From Paraburkholderia franconis (GTDB taxonomy: Bacteria > Pseudomonadota > Gammaproteobacteria > Burkholderiales > Burkholderiaceae), in NCBI RefSeq assembly GCF_009362735.1, contig NZ_WHNP01000029.1:1-64000 (forward strand): a stretch of DNA of 64,000 bases, written 5' to 3'. Under the pieces are notes generated by a model. That model was given only the letters and a program-made list of their open reading frames with translations, searched no databases and had not been told where the DNA came from. This document shows, in pieces, positions 9,401 through 17,542 of the stretch. Made by a program: the position numbers and the translations under genes. The number at the start of each line of letters is the position of its first letter. Positions within the stretch are counted from its first letter, which is position 1.

Positions 9401-9922
9401 CCGCATACCGCGCCCGCCCCCACCCCAGCTTGCCTTGAGCATCAACGGATAGCCAACTCCCGCCGCATGGCGCTTACATTCGTCGAGATCGCGTGGCAGC
9501 GGGTCCGTGGCGGGCATCACCGGCACACCGGCCGCAATTGCCGCATTGCGCGCTGCCACCTTGTTGCCGAGCATGCGCATGACGTCCGGCGAGGGCCCGA
9601 CCCAGCGTATGCCAGCATCGATCACGGCCTGCGCGAAATGCGGATTCTCCGAGAGGAAGCCGTAGCCAGGATGAATGGCGTCGACGTTCGCCTGTCGTGC
9701 GATCCGCAGAACGTCGTCGATGTCGAGGTACGCGGCGAGTGGCTTTTTTCCTTCACCCACCAGGTAGCTCTCGTCAGCCTTGAAGCGATGCAGCGCGAGC
9801 CGGTCTTCCTTCGAGTAGACGGCAACCGTGCGGATGTCCATCTCGGCGGCCGCGCGCATCACACGGATTGCTATCTCGGACCGGTTGGCGATTAACAGGG
9901 ATTTGATCGAGAGGTTAGTCAT
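6404..9922 (-). CDS. pyc: Pyruvate carboxylase
   Basis: This 1172-residue single-chain enzyme makes oxaloacetate from pyruvate, bicarbonate and ATP (anaplerosis). In order: biotin carboxylase domain (SLLIANRSEIAIRVMRAA, the ATP-grasp GGGGRGMRV, and VEVQVLGD, MDADSGKFYFIEVNPRIQVEH), carboxyltransferase domain from about residue 560 (LTDTTMRDAHQSLFATRMRT, MECWGGATFDVALRF, HFHTHDTSG), the PYC_OADA region, and a biotinyl domain with EAMKMET, whose lysine is near residue 1132. The ATG at 9922 (MTNLSIKSLL) is preferred over an upstream in-frame start at 10057, because the extra 45 residues do not match the family. All key motifs are present. Confidence 0.95.
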   Translation of the reverse strand: MTNLSIKSLLIANRSEIAIRVMRAAAEMDIRTVAVYSKEDRLALHRFKADESYLVGEGKKPLAAYLDIDDVLRIARQANVDAIHPGYGFLSENPHFAQAVIDAGIRWVGPSPDVMRMLGNKVAARNAAIAAGVPVMPATDPLPRDLDECKRHAAGVGYPLMLKASWGGGGRGMRVLESEQDLEGALAAARREALGAFGNDEVYVEKLVRNARHVEVQVLGDTHGKLVHLYERDCTVQRRNQKVVERAPAPYLDHAGRAALCESALRLMRAVGYTHAGTVEFLMDADSGKFYFIEVNPRIQVEHTVTEMITGVDIVKAQIRITEGGAIGLTEDVLDPDGAVSTRAAGVPAQAEIPLNGHALQCRITTEDPDNGFLPDYGRLTAYRSAAGFGVRLDAGTAYGGAVITPYYDSLLVKVTTWAPTAADSIRRMDRALREFRIRGVASNLQFLENVINHPSFGRGDVTTRFIDLTPELLAFTKRRDRATKLLRYLGDISVNGHPEMTGRSLPALPLPRPVMPKVDTASPMPAGTRDRLHELGAEKFAQWMLDQKQVLLTDTTMRDAHQSLFATRMRTADMLPIAPFYARELPQLFSMECWGGATFDVALRFLKEDPWERLTQLRERVPNILFQMLLRGSNAVGYTNYADNVVRFFVQQAAGAGVDVFRVFDSLNWVRNMRVAIDAVRDSGALCEGAICYTGDLFDASRPKYDLKYYVGIARELQQAGVHILGIKDMAGICRPQAAAALVKALKEETGLPVHFHTHDTSGISAASALAAINAGCDAVDGALDAMSGLTSQPNLSSIVAALAGSSRDPGLSLERLHEASMYWEGVRRYYAPFESEIRAGTADVYRHEMPGGQYTNLREQARSLGIEHRWTEVSRAYADVNRMFGDIVKVTPTSKVVGDMALMIVANDVKAADVCDPSKEIAFPESVVSLFKGELGFPPDGFPAELSRKVLRGDAPSPYRPGDQIPAVDLEVARAHGEAACELPLDDRQLASYLMYPKQTAEYHAHLQAYSDTSVLPTSAFLYGLQPQEEVAIDLDAGKTLLVSLQGQHTDVEDGMVKVQFELNGQSRTTLIEPRVRSEAIVARAGRPVADPLNPLHVAAPMPGSIVTVAVQLGQRISAGSLLIAMEAMKMETNITADGEYEVAAIHVHPGDRVAAKQLLVELKKWPEVA

Positions 9923-10472
9923 TCGGGACACATCGAAACTACGGGGAAAAGACGGCTCCGACCAACCTGCGCTGAAGACTGGCCAAGCCTTAAGAATCCT
10001 TACGCGAGAAACTAGGCAAAATCCAAGGTAAGGATATGGGAATCCATCCAATCCCAAGAACGGTCACTATTGGACCATGCCCAATTGCGTGAACCCGTGG
10101 AGCTACTGTCGATTCCCAGAGGCTTCTGAACACCTGCCTCCCCTTCCGTAGTGCAGTCAACGCTCTCGCCGCATGACGCTCCTTCCACACCGCAAATCAT
10201 CGCTCTATCCCCCAATCAATATGAAAAGACTTAAAACACAGAAAATCGAATTGTCTGTCAAGACATGACTTTGCAACTGTCGTGAGCCCGGTTCTTGGGT
10301 CCGAACGGTTGCCATATGAAAATCCCAACCGGAGCCGCGCGGGATTCAGATGAAAGACGGCAGCCGAAGTGACCAGTTGCGTCACGACAAACGGAGAAAG
10401 CACTCACAATGACCGTGGTCGGCCTCGAGCACCGACATCGCCCAAGGTTCGAAGTGTGATTCTCTTCGCCAA
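9923..10472. other. 550-bp gap, no gene recognised
   Basis: The stretch between pyc and the decayed dehydrogenase has only short overlapping frames without domain signal. The pyc promoter must lie in its first part. No terminator with a clear T-run was seen. Confidence 0.35.
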
Positions 10473-10559
10473 GTGAGAAATTCTACGGGGGAACACTGTC
10501 ACGCCAGCATCACAACATCGGCAATCCAACTTCGAAAAAGTAGAAGCCCCGGCTTGCGC

Positions 10560-11110
10560 CGGTATCTAACCTGGCAAGCGACTGCATCAGAGATCATAAA
10601 ATTCAAGGATGATCTGCCAGAAACTACCATCGTCGCGCAGCCTGAATCTCACTGCCTGTCGCAGTTCGATGCCACCCTTAATTCCATTTCCTCGTTGGTC
10701 GATGGCGTCGACGCCATAGCAGGATATGTGCTTCCAGTCGGCCCCCTTGATCTTGCTCCCAACCTCAAAATGATCGTTTGGGTTCACGCGTTTTGTGACG
10801 AACTTCCGCTCGCTCGTCTTAGCTCGATGAATGTTCAAGTCACCAATCTTCGAGGCTGCAATAGCGTGGCAGTGGCGGAGGACTCGATGGCACTTCTTCG
10901 TGGGCTTGCAAAGCGCCTGCCAATGAAACGCCGAGCCGTGATTGCAGGCTGCGCATTTCCGGTTTACGAGCCCGACTCTCAGTCAATGATGCTGAATGAC
11001 CGCACGCTGGGGCGGATTCAACCGGTGGATAGGTGCCGCTCACTGAAGAGCAAAAGGTTTATCTCTCTGCATATCACAACTCCTTTAAGCGCTCGCGATG
11101 CATCCTTTCG
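10560..11110 (+). pseudogene. Decayed D-isomer 2-hydroxyacid dehydrogenase
   Basis: The frame reads like the first half of a D-2-hydroxyacid dehydrogenase: VDGVDAIAGYVLPVGPLDLA, APNLKMIVWVHAFCDELPLA, VTNLRGCNSVAVAEDSMALL and LAKRLP. It then reaches DRTLG, where an intact enzyme continues into the GxGxxG NAD-binding fold. Here the sequence jumps to FISLHITTPLSARDASF, which matches the later VSLHIPLT segment, so the nucleotide-binding core has been deleted and the catalytic half is lost. After about 11110 the sequence is no longer recognisable although the frame stays open to 11504. It is treated as a relic. Confidence 0.6.
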
Positions 11111-11226
11111 ACGATGTCGCGCTTACAGAGGTTGTGAGCCGGCCCCGAAGCGAATCGCGTGTTGCATCTCAGCTTCACAACCGCGGTCGACTCGCGCCGA
11201 CCGCTCCGTACACAACGGGTCACGCG

Positions 11227-12372
11227 CTAGAACTTGTGTCGCAGGGCGACACGCGCAACAAACTGGTTCTCGGTGGATGACACGTTGTCCGCCCCCGGAA
11301 CATAGGCCACATCGAGTACCGTGCCCGTCTTGTCGCCCCCAACGTGTTGATATGCACCCTGTACGTACACGTCGGTCCTCTTCGACAAGTTGTAATCCGC
11401 CATCAAGCCCGCTGACTGATAGTTGGGATGAGCCTTGCCACTTGTCGCGTCGAAGTTTGTCCGGGTGTACGTGTACATTGCTCCTACATATAAGGCAGGG
11501 GTGAACTGATACTTGGCATTGACTTCGAAATTGTTGAATCGGAGGGACGAAAGCGTCGCCCCACCGGGAGGCGTAATTGCGCCAACATACCCGGAGCTAA
11601 CTGGCTGTGTCACATATGTATTGGTATATGCGAAGCCCAGCGTCGCACTGCCGAAAGTGTAGTTGACACCTGCACCGACAACCTGCAGCCTTTTGCCAAG
11701 AAAGTTTTCGTCGCCGCCGTTGTTGATTGCGCCGCCAGCCGTAGCCGACGGATTGTTTGCCTGCAGATACGCGGCGGCCAACAGCAGACCGCCCGTCTGG
11801 TATTGCATGCCTACGCTGTACTGGCGATTATTGGCAAAGTTCGTGTCGTTGCTAAAGCTGTAAGTACCTCCGAACTGGAAGCCTGCAAGACTCGGACTCG
11901 CGTACTTGATCGTGTTGTTCACACGAAACGTATTGTCCGTGTTGTCATTATCGTACGGGTGCGAAAACAGATAGCCTGCCCAGTTTCCGTTGGCTGTGGT
12001 CTGCGCCAGATAGTCAACTAAAGAGTCATACTGCCGACCTAGTGTTACTGTACCAAACTGATCCGACGCGATTCCGACGTAGGCTTGGCGACCAAACATC
12101 AGTCCGCCCTGGCCAAGACGGCCGTTGTTCACGTTAAATCCGTTCTCCAACTGGAAGACTGCCTTAATCCCACCCCCCAGGTCCTCCGAGCCTTTCAGGC
12201 CCCATCGGCTCCCCTGTGCATAGCCGCTCTGAAGCTCATAAACCTTGCTACCTCCGACGTTATTGGTATAGTCGAAGCCTTCGTCGATAACACCATAAAG
12301 CGTCACCGAATTCTGAGCCATCGCGGGGACCGCAATAGCGGAGATGATTAAACCTGTCAAAATTTTGTTCAT
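11227..12372 (-). CDS. Gram-negative porin (OmpC-like)
   Basis: The product is a 381-residue outer-membrane trimeric porin. It has a signal peptide (MNKILTGLIISAIAVPAMA), then QNSVTLYGVIDEGFDYT, the usual first strand of Burkholderia porins. SRWGLKGSEDLGGGIKAVFQ and FGRQAYVGI are family signatures, and the C terminus ends in phenylalanine (ALRHKF), required for barrel assembly. The ATG at 12372 is chosen because GGAG lies at good spacing and the signal peptide follows directly. It differs clearly from the two closely related porins at 42403 and 56706. It probably provides general uptake of small hydrophilic solutes. Confidence 0.93.
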   Translation of the reverse strand: MNKILTGLIISAIAVPAMAQNSVTLYGVIDEGFDYTNNVGGSKVYELQSGYAQGSRWGLKGSEDLGGGIKAVFQLENGFNVNNGRLGQGGLMFGRQAYVGIASDQFGTVTLGRQYDSLVDYLAQTTANGNWAGYLFSHPYDNDNTDNTFRVNNTIKYASPSLAGFQFGGTYSFSNDTNFANNRQYSVGMQYQTGGLLLAAAYLQANNPSATAGGAINNGGDENFLGKRLQVVGAGVNYTFGSATLGFAYTNTYVTQPVSSGYVGAITPPGGATLSSLRFNNFEVNAKYQFTPALYVGAMYTYTRTNFDATSGKAHPNYQSAGLMADYNLSKRTDVYVQGAYQHVGGDKTGTVLDVAYVPGADNVSSTENQFVARVALRHKF

Positions 12373-12713
12373 TACGGTCTCCAAATCTTTTTAAAACTAC
12401 TTATGATAATTTTAAAACTTAAACATCATACTTCCCGAGCCGCATTCAGGACCCACCGGCCTGCATCTGTCTGTCCCACTTAGCGAGTTGCATCTACTAC
12501 TATGGATGCTGATACATCAACAGCAACCTAACCGGCGATCCGTGATTACCTCGGCACGGGTACGCGCGCCATGGCGGCGGAAATTATCGCCAAGGCCGCC
12601 CCGCACCGTCATCGAAAACTCGCGTTCAAGGCAGCGGACGTGATCTTTTGATTTTTATTCGATCAATCCCGCTTTTACGCATGCAACCCTTCGGCTCGTC
12701 TGGCACAAGCGGC
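12373..12713. other. Porin upstream region with a short coding-like relic
   Basis: The 341-bp gap contains the porin promoter near 12373-12430 (AT-rich). Between about 12527 and 12651 on the plus strand there is a short open stretch with coding-like codon use, reading TRAMAAEIIAKAAPHR then KLAFKAADVIF and a stop. It has no start or context, so it may be the tail of a lost gene. Confidence 0.3.
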
Positions 12714-13541
12714 TCAGCTTGCCTCCCTCACCGCGCTCAAAAAGCGTTGCGTGCGCTCATGTTTTGGCGCTGAGAAGAACGTTTCGGGAGGCCCTTCTTC
12801 GATGATCTTGCCGTTAGAGAAGAAGCAGACGCGGTCTGCGAACTCCTTCGCAAAGCCCATCTGATGGGTCACCATCAGCATCGTCAGGTCGTGTTCTTCC
12901 CCAAGCTTGCGGATGACGTTCAACACCTCCCCGCAAAGTTCAGGGTCCAACGCCGACGTGACCTCGTCGAACAGCATGATCTTCGGACGCATCGCTAGAG
13001 CCCTGGCAATCGCCACGCGTTGTTGCTGGCCTCCTGAAAGTTGCGACGGATAGTGATCACACTTGTTACTGAGACCGACGAGCGATAGCAGTTCCATTGC
13101 GCGATCCTTTGCCGCCGACTTCGACATCCCCAAGACCCGCTGAGGTGCTTCGATGATGTTCTGCAGCGCGGTCATATGCGGGAAGAGATTGAAGCTCTGA
13201 AAAACCATCCCGATTTTCGACCTCACCCGGCGTTGATGCCGCAATGAAGCGGGAACGAGCTTACCGCGCGATTCCATATGGGTAAGGTACTCCCCATCGA
13301 CCTCGATGCGCCCGTCCGTCACCGAATCGAGTGTCATGAGCACCCGCAGAAGCGTGGATTTTCCGGATCCGCTGGGCCCGATGATTGCCACCTTCTCGGC
13401 CTTCTTTACTTCCAGGTTCAATTCATCGAGAACCGTTAACGTTCCGTACCGTTTCGTGACGTCGATGAGACGCACGATCGGATCCGGGCTTTGGGAAGAA
13501 TCCGCAACCTTTACTGTTGCGGTGTCGGCATCACGTCTCAC
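12714..13541 (-). CDS. ehuA: ABC transporter ATP-binding protein, EhuA-like
   Basis: The ATPase of a polar amino-acid type importer has Walker A GPSGSGKST, Q-loop VFQSFNLFPHM, signature LSGGQQQRVAIARALA, Walker B IMLFDEVTSALDP and the switch histidine in MLMVTHQMGFA. It is 275 residues long. GTG at 13541 is preferred over the upstream GTG at 13586, since AAAGGAGACATCA directly precedes it. It is the last gene of a minus-strand operon SBP-permease-permease-ATPase (15825 to 12714). The Ehu assignment (ectoine/hydroxyectoine importer) rests on the binding protein and on the M24 hydrolase next door; general polar amino acids remain possible. Confidence 0.85.
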   Translation of the reverse strand: MRRDADTATVKVADSSQSPDPIVRLIDVTKRYGTLTVLDELNLEVKKAEKVAIIGPSGSGKSTLLRVLMTLDSVTDGRIEVDGEYLTHMESRGKLVPASLRHQRRVRSKIGMVFQSFNLFPHMTALQNIIEAPQRVLGMSKSAAKDRAMELLSLVGLSNKCDHYPSQLSGGQQQRVAIARALAMRPKIMLFDEVTSALDPELCGEVLNVIRKLGEEHDLTMLMVTHQMGFAKEFADRVCFFSNGKIIEEGPPETFFSAPKHERTQRFLSAVREAS

Positions 13542-13598
13542 TGATGTCTCCTTTACTCGAATAGATGCTATCTGTAGTTTCTTCACGGTCCGGCTGGA

Positions 13599-14258
13599 TC
13601 ACGGAAGCTTCAGTTGTCGTTCAAGGTGACGTATGCCGTATGCGCAGCACAAGCTGACCATGAGGAAGAAAAGTCCAGCCATGGTGATTGGTTCAAGATA
13701 GCGATACGACTCCGCTCCAATATTCTTGGCCTGCTGCATGACCTCCACCACAGTGATTGCAGAGAGGACCGGTGTTTCCTTGAACATGCTGTTGAGATAG
13801 TTCCCCAGCACAGGGGTGATTGTGCGGATTGCCTGCGGAAGAATTACATCCGAGTAGGTCCTTCCGGGTGACAACGACAGCGCGGTCGCCGCTTCCCATT
13901 GCCCACGATGCACGCCGTTCAGCCCTGCCCGATATACCTCGGACAGGTAACAGCTATAGTGAATGGCAAGGCCCAAGGTCCCAGCCGTGAGCGCCGTCAT
14001 CGTCAGGCCATAGATCGGAGCGACATAGAAGAGCACGTATACCTGGATTAGAAGCGGCGTGCTTCTGACAAACTCGATTACGAAAGCGCTGGATTTCGCA
14101 ACCGGCCGGCTTTTGCTGCGACGGAGCACGGCGAGCACGAGACCGAGCACCAGAGCGATTGCAAATGCGCAGATCGTAATCCCCACTGTGTAGGTACACG
14201 CGCGTAGAAGCTCGGGCGCAATCTTGACTGCATACGAAACATCAAATAGCGGGGCCAT
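13599..14258 (-). CDS. ehuD: ABC transporter permease, EhuD-like
   Basis: The 219-residue HisM/GlnP-type inner-membrane permease has about five hydrophobic segments. It contains FVRSTPLLIQVYVLF and the coupling-loop region GVHRGQWEAATALSLSPGRT ... VILPQAIRTITP, which contacts the ATPase. ATG at 14258 (MAPLFDVSY) is chosen because AAGGAG precedes it at normal distance and the 26 upstream residues are hydrophilic and unlike the family. It starts 13 bases after the end of the preceding permease gene. It forms the channel with EhuC. Confidence 0.87.
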   Translation of the reverse strand: MAPLFDVSYAVKIAPELLRACTYTVGITICAFAIALVLGLVLAVLRRSKSRPVAKSSAFVIEFVRSTPLLIQVYVLFYVAPIYGLTMTALTAGTLGLAIHYSCYLSEVYRAGLNGVHRGQWEAATALSLSPGRTYSDVILPQAIRTITPVLGNYLNSMFKETPVLSAITVVEVMQQAKNIGAESYRYLEPITMAGLFFLMVSLCCAYGIRHLERQLKLP

Positions 14259-14271
14259 TGTGGAGAACTCC

Positions 14272-14925
14272 TTAGCCGTTAGCACGCGCGGTTCGCTGCT
14301 CGACTTTTCGCATTGCTGCCACGAGAAGCTGCGCAAGTACGAAATAGATCACCAAGGTCGTACCATAGACCACGGTCGAATCTGCCGTGATTGAGTTGAC
14401 CTGACTTGCACGAAAAGAGAGATCCGAAAGCGTGATCAAGGAAACCAGGGAGGTAGATTTGATGAGTTCGACCATAAGGTTGGTTGACGGAGGCAAGGCA
14501 TTGCGCATCGCCTGGGGCAGGATAATACGGCGCATCCGCAACGACGCGGTCATGTTCAAAGCGACAGAGGCTTCGAACTGCCCCCACGGGACTGAGCCGA
14601 GCGCGCCGCGCAGAATTTCTGACCCGTATGCACCGTAGTTCAAGCCTAATCCGATGATCCCAACCGTAAACGGCGAAAAGTTCAGATTGAAGGGAGGCAG
14701 CGGAAGTACAAAAAACAGCCAGAACAATTGCACAAGCAGGGACGTTCCGCGAAATACCTCCACGTAGGTGGTGCCCGCCCATCTCACAATTCGCCAAGGT
14801 GAGACACGCATGACTGTCGCGATACCAGCCATGAAGATAGCGATTAGGACGGCGCAGACAGCTATCTTCAGCGTCACCAGTGTTCCCTGCAACAGCAAAG
14901 GCAGGATCGCGCGTACAGTTTCCAT
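14272..14925 (-). CDS. ehuC: ABC transporter permease, EhuC-like
   Basis: This 217-residue permease starts METVRAILPLLLQGTLVTL, carries FRGTSLLVQLFWLFFVLPLP and the coupling loop SVPWGQFEASVALNMTASLR ... IILPQAMRNALPP. It has about five membrane segments. It is the partner of the EhuD-like permease downstream. GGGAG lies upstream of the ATG at a suitable distance. The FVLPLPPFNLNFSPF insertion between transmembrane segments is common to the GltJ/EhuC type. Confidence 0.87.
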   Translation of the reverse strand: METVRAILPLLLQGTLVTLKIAVCAVLIAIFMAGIATVMRVSPWRIVRWAGTTYVEVFRGTSLLVQLFWLFFVLPLPPFNLNFSPFTVGIIGLGLNYGAYGSEILRGALGSVPWGQFEASVALNMTASLRMRRIILPQAMRNALPPSTNLMVELIKSTSLVSLITLSDLSFRASQVNSITADSTVVYGTTLVIYFVLAQLLVAAMRKVEQRTARANG

Positions 14926-14970
14926 GGAACGGCTCCCTTTAATCCGATACTTATCAAAAGACCTAGCGCG

Positions 14971-15825
14971 TTACTGAGCTTTGCCGGCGCAAAGCTCCTT
15001 GGTCGTCTTGTCCGGAAGGTTTTGTTTGTTGAAACCGAACACCGAAATGGTCGAAAGATGATCTTCGGAGCCGACGTATCCCTTGAGGATCTTGTTGACG
15101 GCGTCGCGCAGGTCGGTGTCCTCGGGACGGAACGCGAACGCGGAATAGCCGTTGTGTTTCGGGTCGTCCGTGAAGTTAGACTCAGCAGACACCTTCCCGT
15201 TATATTTACCAGCGAATTCGCGCATGGTCAGGTTGGTACTCGCTGCCGCATCCGCCCGGCGCGTAAGCACCGCCTGGACGAGTTCGGGCGAATCGCCCAC
15301 CTGCAAAAGCTGCGCCTCCTTAACCCCGGCTTCCTTCGCGTAGACCAGTTCGACAGAGCCAGCGATCACTGCCAGTTTGAGATCGGGATTCTTCGCGACG
15401 TCGGGATAGCTATGAATTGCCTTCGGATTACCAGGCAGGGTCATCACCGTGTCCTGAATCCTGTCGATCGGTTCGGAGAACGCCACCTGCTGGCAACGTG
15501 CCGGCGTGACATACGTGCCCGACGCAATCACGTCAAACCGCCCCGCCCGCAACCCTGGGATGAGGGAACCCCACTCGGTAAGCACCGTGTCTACTTTTTT
15601 GACGCCGAGTTTTGCGAATACTTTCTTAGCCACCTCGGGTGACTCCCCAGTCACCGATCCGTCCAGCTTTGTGAACGCGAATGGACTTTCGTTCGCGTAG
15701 CCGATGCGCACTTCTCCGGTGCGCTGAATCCGTTCGAGCGTGGTCTCCGCGCTGGCGTTTGTCGCGAACATTGCGAACAGCGCCGCACAGACTCCAAATG
15801 AACCTGCTGCTTTGTAGCGTTTCAC
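14971..15825 (-). CDS. ehuB: Extracellular solute-binding protein, EhuB-like
   Basis: This is a periplasmic family 3 binding protein of 284 residues. A signal peptide (VKRYKAAGSFGVCAALFAM ... NASA) is followed by TTLERIQRTGEVRIGYANES and PFAF. SPEVAKKVFAKLG, WGSLIPGLRAGRFDVIASG and CQQVAFSEPIDRI closely resemble EhuB, the ectoine/hydroxyectoine receptor. GTG at 15825 is preferred over an upstream ATG because GGGAGATCTTTC precedes it and the signal peptide follows at once. It is the first gene of the transporter operon and divergent from the MocR-type regulator. Ligand identity is inferred. Confidence 0.8.
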   Translation of the reverse strand: MKRYKAAGSFGVCAALFAMFATNASAETTLERIQRTGEVRIGYANESPFAFTKLDGSVTGESPEVAKKVFAKLGVKKVDTVLTEWGSLIPGLRAGRFDVIASGTYVTPARCQQVAFSEPIDRIQDTVMTLPGNPKAIHSYPDVAKNPDLKLAVIAGSVELVYAKEAGVKEAQLLQVGDSPELVQAVLTRRADAAASTNLTMREFAGKYNGKVSAESNFTDDPKHNGYSAFAFRPEDTDLRDAVNKILKGYVGSEDHLSTISVFGFNKQNLPDKTTKELCAGKAQ

Positions 15826-16031
15826 GAAAGATCTCCCGCGTTGATAACTTGTAGACGCCTGGACGCGCCGCGTGTCGGACTGCACCGGCTTGATGCAGGT
15901 TTTTGTACCTGCCCGGTCATGCGAAGTCCGTAAACGCAGCGTATGAAGCTAAAATTATTTTGTGACTTGATCTAGTGCAATTTTTTCGAATCAGCCAAAG
16001 TGTAACGTGACCCTAAACGGAGGTCCGAACG
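15826..16031. promoter_or_regulatory. Divergent promoter region between ehuB-like and MocR-type genes
   Basis: About 200 bases separate the two divergent starts. The middle is AT-rich (around 15950-16000) and likely holds both promoters and the regulator's operator. A clear direct or inverted repeat could not be settled by eye. GGAGG precedes the regulator's GTG at 16032. Confidence 0.5.
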
Positions 16032-17447
16032 GTGCGACACGACGAGAAGGTTAGAAGTAGCTGGCAAGATGCAATCAATGGATCGCATGTGACTGGATCG
16101 AAGCACGCTCGCCTGATTAAGGCCATCACGGCGGACATCGAAACCGGCGCAATGCAGATTGGGGAGCGTTTACCCGTACAGCGCACGCTCGCTGAAACTT
16201 TGGGTGTCAGCGTTCAAACCGTTCAGAGCGCATACAAGGAACTGGAGCGCCAGGGTTTTATTCGATGCGACGTCGGCAGAGGTAGCTTCGTGGCTGCCCG
16301 CGTGTCGGACAGCATGTCGAATTTCATCCTGGACACAGCCGACCGGGTGAGGATGGACTTCTCCACCGGGCGGATCATACGCACGCCGGCACACGACGCC
16401 GAGTGGCAGCGTGCATGTGCTGATCTCGCAGCAGTGGACGAACAACCGTGGATACATGCCTTCAGACCGATAGTCGGCCTTGAGCGTCATCGACGGGCGG
16501 GCGCGACCTGGATGCAGGCGCTAAACTTTTCGGCCAGTCCCGAAAACCTGCTTGTCACAAATGGCGGAGAACAGGCTCTGTTCGTAGCGCTCGCTTCGGT
16601 CGCCAAGCACGGTGATATTGTATTGACCGAGGCGTTGACCGACCACGGAATCATCGGAGCGGCCAATATCTTGGGGTTTACGCTCAAGGGCGTCGAAATC
16701 GACGAATACGGGATCCGTCCTGCTCATTTTGAGGAAATGTGTGACACGCATCGGATCACCGCGCTCGTTTGCACACCAACACTGCACAAGCCGACCGGCA
16801 CAGTCTTGTCCGAGCACAGACGCCAGACCATCGCCAAAATCGCCGAGCGCTACGGGGTCTATGTCATCGAGGACGATGTACACGGACCACTCGTCGAACA
16901 TACACAGACGCCGATCGGTAGCTTGATTCCAGAGCTGTCGTGTTATCTCACCGCGATGACGGAGTGCGTTCTAACTGGCCTGCGCGTAGGTTACCTCGCG
17001 GTACCGCGCCGCCTTGCTCTCCGAGCGGAAAGCGTCCTTCGTGTCACGAGTTGGATGACCTCCCCAGCTCTGGCGGAAATTGCGGCACGATGGATTCTGG
17101 ATGGCACCGCGAGCAAGCTGGTCGCCATCCAGCGTGAACGGTTGGCAACGAGGCATGGAATCCTCAACGAGGTCTTGGGTCAATATGCCGACGAGCCGCA
17201 CCACCAGGGGCTGTCAGCCTGGCTCTCCGTGCCGGAACATTGGCAAGTGAACCGACTCGTGCAGGAGCTGAGCAAGCGCGACATCGCGGTCACTCCGCCG
17301 GATCCATTCTTGGTACGCGATATCGACAGACCAAGCAAGATCAGAGTCTGTGTCGGCGTTGAGGCTACAGATACCGCTTATCGAACTGCTCTTGAGACCA
17401 TCGCAGAGGTCTTCGCCCAGTATCCACAGATCCACGATTTCGTTTAA
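16032..17447 (+). CDS. MocR-type regulator (GntR HTH plus aminotransferase fold), PLP lysine missing
   Basis: The 471-residue protein has an N-terminal winged helix of GntR type (LPVQRTLAETLGVSVQTVQS, YKELERQGFIRCDVGRGSFV) and a C-terminal fold type I aminotransferase-like domain (NGGEQALFVALASV, CTPTLHKPTGTVLSEHRR, YVIEDDVHGPLVE). In this position such proteins resemble EnuR, the regulator of ectoine use. The internal-aldimine lysine, usually in a SKTL..GLRLGY context, is replaced: the segment reads AMTECVLTGLRVGYL, with Glu where Lys is expected. It may therefore sense its ligand without covalently bound PLP, or be non-responsive. It is divergent from the transporter and co-directional with the M24 gene. 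Confidence 0.85.
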   Translation: MRHDEKVRSSWQDAINGSHVTGSKHARLIKAITADIETGAMQIGERLPVQRTLAETLGVSVQTVQSAYKELERQGFIRCDVGRGSFVAARVSDSMSNFILDTADRVRMDFSTGRIIRTPAHDAEWQRACADLAAVDEQPWIHAFRPIVGLERHRRAGATWMQALNFSASPENLLVTNGGEQALFVALASVAKHGDIVLTEALTDHGIIGAANILGFTLKGVEIDEYGIRPAHFEEMCDTHRITALVCTPTLHKPTGTVLSEHRRQTIAKIAERYGVYVIEDDVHGPLVEHTQTPIGSLIPELSCYLTAMTECVLTGLRVGYLAVPRRLALRAESVLRVTSWMTSPALAEIAARWILDGTASKLVAIQRERLATRHGILNEVLGQYADEPHHQGLSAWLSVPEHWQVNRLVQELSKRDIAVTPPDPFLVRDIDRPSKIRVCVGVEATDTAYRTALETIAEVFAQYPQIHDFV

Positions 17448-17542
17448 TTTACCGGATTGATCTAGATCATCTGTAATCAATTTTGTCCGCGATTAGAGTG
17501 GCCCACATCGTAGTCCTTCCACAAGTCCAAAGGAGACTAAAG

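Noticed and set aside
8429..9895. Long plus-strand frames opposite pyruvate carboxylase
   Set aside because: Same reason: they mirror the codon bias of the real gene and lack any recognisable motif.
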